The position numbers and the translations under genes are program-made. A stretch of 64,000 bases of DNA from an uncultured Candidatus Binatia bacterium. GTDB lineage: Bacteria > Desulfobacterota > Binatia > Bin18. Below, one piece after another: positions 63,739 through 64,000 of the stretch; positions within the stretch are counted from its first letter, which is position 1; each line of letters begins with the position of its first letter. The notes beneath the pieces are model-generated. The model saw only the letters and a program-made list of their open reading frames with translations. It was not told the DNA's origin and ran no database searches. The stretch is from NCBI GenBank assembly GCA_958296235.1, contig OY282457.1:699769-763768 (forward strand), given 5' to 3'.

Positions 63739-64000
63739 ATGAGGAGGGTTCTACTCACCTGTGTACTCTGGGCCGGGGCGCTGGCCGTTTTGCCTGCCCC
63801 TGGCTGGGCTCAAGACCGCTCGGTGAACGCAACCGACCGGGAAATTATTGAGCGCCTGGTTCGCATGGAAACCCGGCTGGAGAGGTTGGAAGACAGCATC
63901 CAGCAACTCCGGGAAGATATGAACCGCCAGAACCAGCAACTCCGGGAGGATATGAACCGCCAGAACCAGCAACTCCGGGAGGACGTGAACCACCAGTTGG
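63739..64000 (+). CDS. Secreted coiled-coil protein, N-terminal part
   Basis: The gene begins with ATG at 63739 and runs off the right edge (87 codons visible). MRRVLLTCVLWAGALAVLPAPGWA is a signal peptide (cut after GWA), and the mature part is a heptad coiled coil: REIIERLVRMETRLERLEDSI, then three copies of the 11-residue unit QQLREDMNRQN encoded by 33-bp tandem repeats (63901-63933, 63934-63966 and a diverging third). The reading is open throughout and has no stop. No Shine-Dalgarno site is obvious. Probably a periplasmic or outer-membrane coiled-coil protein; the rest is needed to name it. Confidence 0.7.
   Translation, partial: MRRVLLTCVLWAGALAVLPAPGWAQDRSVNATDREIIERLVRMETRLERLEDSIQQLREDMNRQNQQLREDMNRQNQQLREDVNHQL
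63901..64000 (+). repeat. 33-bp tandem repeats in a coiled-coil gene
   Basis: Three in-register units starting CAGCAACTCCGGGA; units 1 and 2 differ at one base and unit 3 diverges at its end. The repeat keeps the frame, so copy number can change without breaking the protein. Confidence 0.85.

Noticed and set aside
63751-63993. Minus-strand frame of repetitive LPELLVLAVHI units
   Set aside because: It is the complement of the 33-bp repeats in the plus-strand coiled-coil gene, which has a signal peptide and sensible heptads.

Overview
The window is about 64 kb of GC-rich DNA from a Gram-negative, probably aerobic and heterotrophic bacterium, most likely assembled from an environmental sample. 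Evidence for a Gram-negative envelope: a complete murein-recycling set that includes Mpl (which handles meso-diaminopimelate tripeptide), many lipobox lipoproteins, an outer-membrane DUF1302 barrel and periplasmic DUF1329 proteins. The mixture (luciferase-like monooxygenase, putative cyclase, hydantoinase, PhlG-like hydrolase, DUF1501/DUF1800 pair, Gld-type ABC transporter, DUF1302/DUF1329/MMPL/YCF48) resembles poorly cultured lineages near the old Deltaproteobacteria, such as Tectomicrobia/Entotheonella or Binatota. That placement is inference and cannot be fixed from the sequence alone.

Layout. 1-4726 (minus strand) is a tight catabolic operon: putative cyclase, small alpha/beta hydrolase, PhlG-like C-C hydrolase, acyl-CoA-dehydrogenase-type flavoprotein, MetE-like protein and the 5' part of a GlcG/HbpS gene. 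Divergent from it, behind a near-consensus promoter, lie a hydantoinase/dihydropyrimidinase and an isochorismatase-type amidohydrolase (4894-6965), then a lipoprotein cyclophilin, a small secreted protein, an SNF-type sodium symporter, an FAD monooxygenase and membrane proteins (7065-12507). At 12556-14977 there is a small AT-rich islet with a HEPN-like protein and a PD-(D/E)XK nuclease. It is bracketed by a perfect 21-bp direct repeat that copies the 3' end of the neighbouring luciferase-like oxidoreductase gene. 15980-22907 holds murein turnover genes (Slt, Mpl, serine hydrolase, LD-carboxypeptidase) led by an unusual DAHP synthase.

23384-29368 is a single gene of about 1994 codons for a surface protein: plant-type leucine-rich repeats, a right-handed beta-helix, a PPC domain and two copies of a C-terminal domain. 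A 15-nt poly-C tract ahead of its signal peptide looks like a phase-variation switch, because gain or loss of one base brings a stop codon within about ten codons. Related palindromic intergenic repeats lie next to it and again near 42.4 kb. Housekeeping genes follow: htpG, ispF, the prkA-yeaH-spoVR triad, tRNA-Glu(CTC), tRNA-Gln(CTG), gltX, tRNA-Lys(TTT), tRNA-Glu(TTC), a DUF1501/DUF1800 pair and acnA.

The last 18 kb (45.5-64 kb, almost all plus strand) looks like a dedicated envelope machine: a DsbA-like thiol oxidoreductase, two MMPL/RND transporters, two paralogous DUF1329 periplasmic proteins, a seven-bladed YCF48 propeller lipoprotein, a DUF1302 outer-membrane protein, and between the two halves a Gld-like ABC transporter with a DUF4340 protein and a lipoprotein. 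Its cargo is unknown; a hydrophobic or lipid-like substrate is the simplest inference. This block and the phase-variable LRR protein are the best candidates for undescribed biology in the window.
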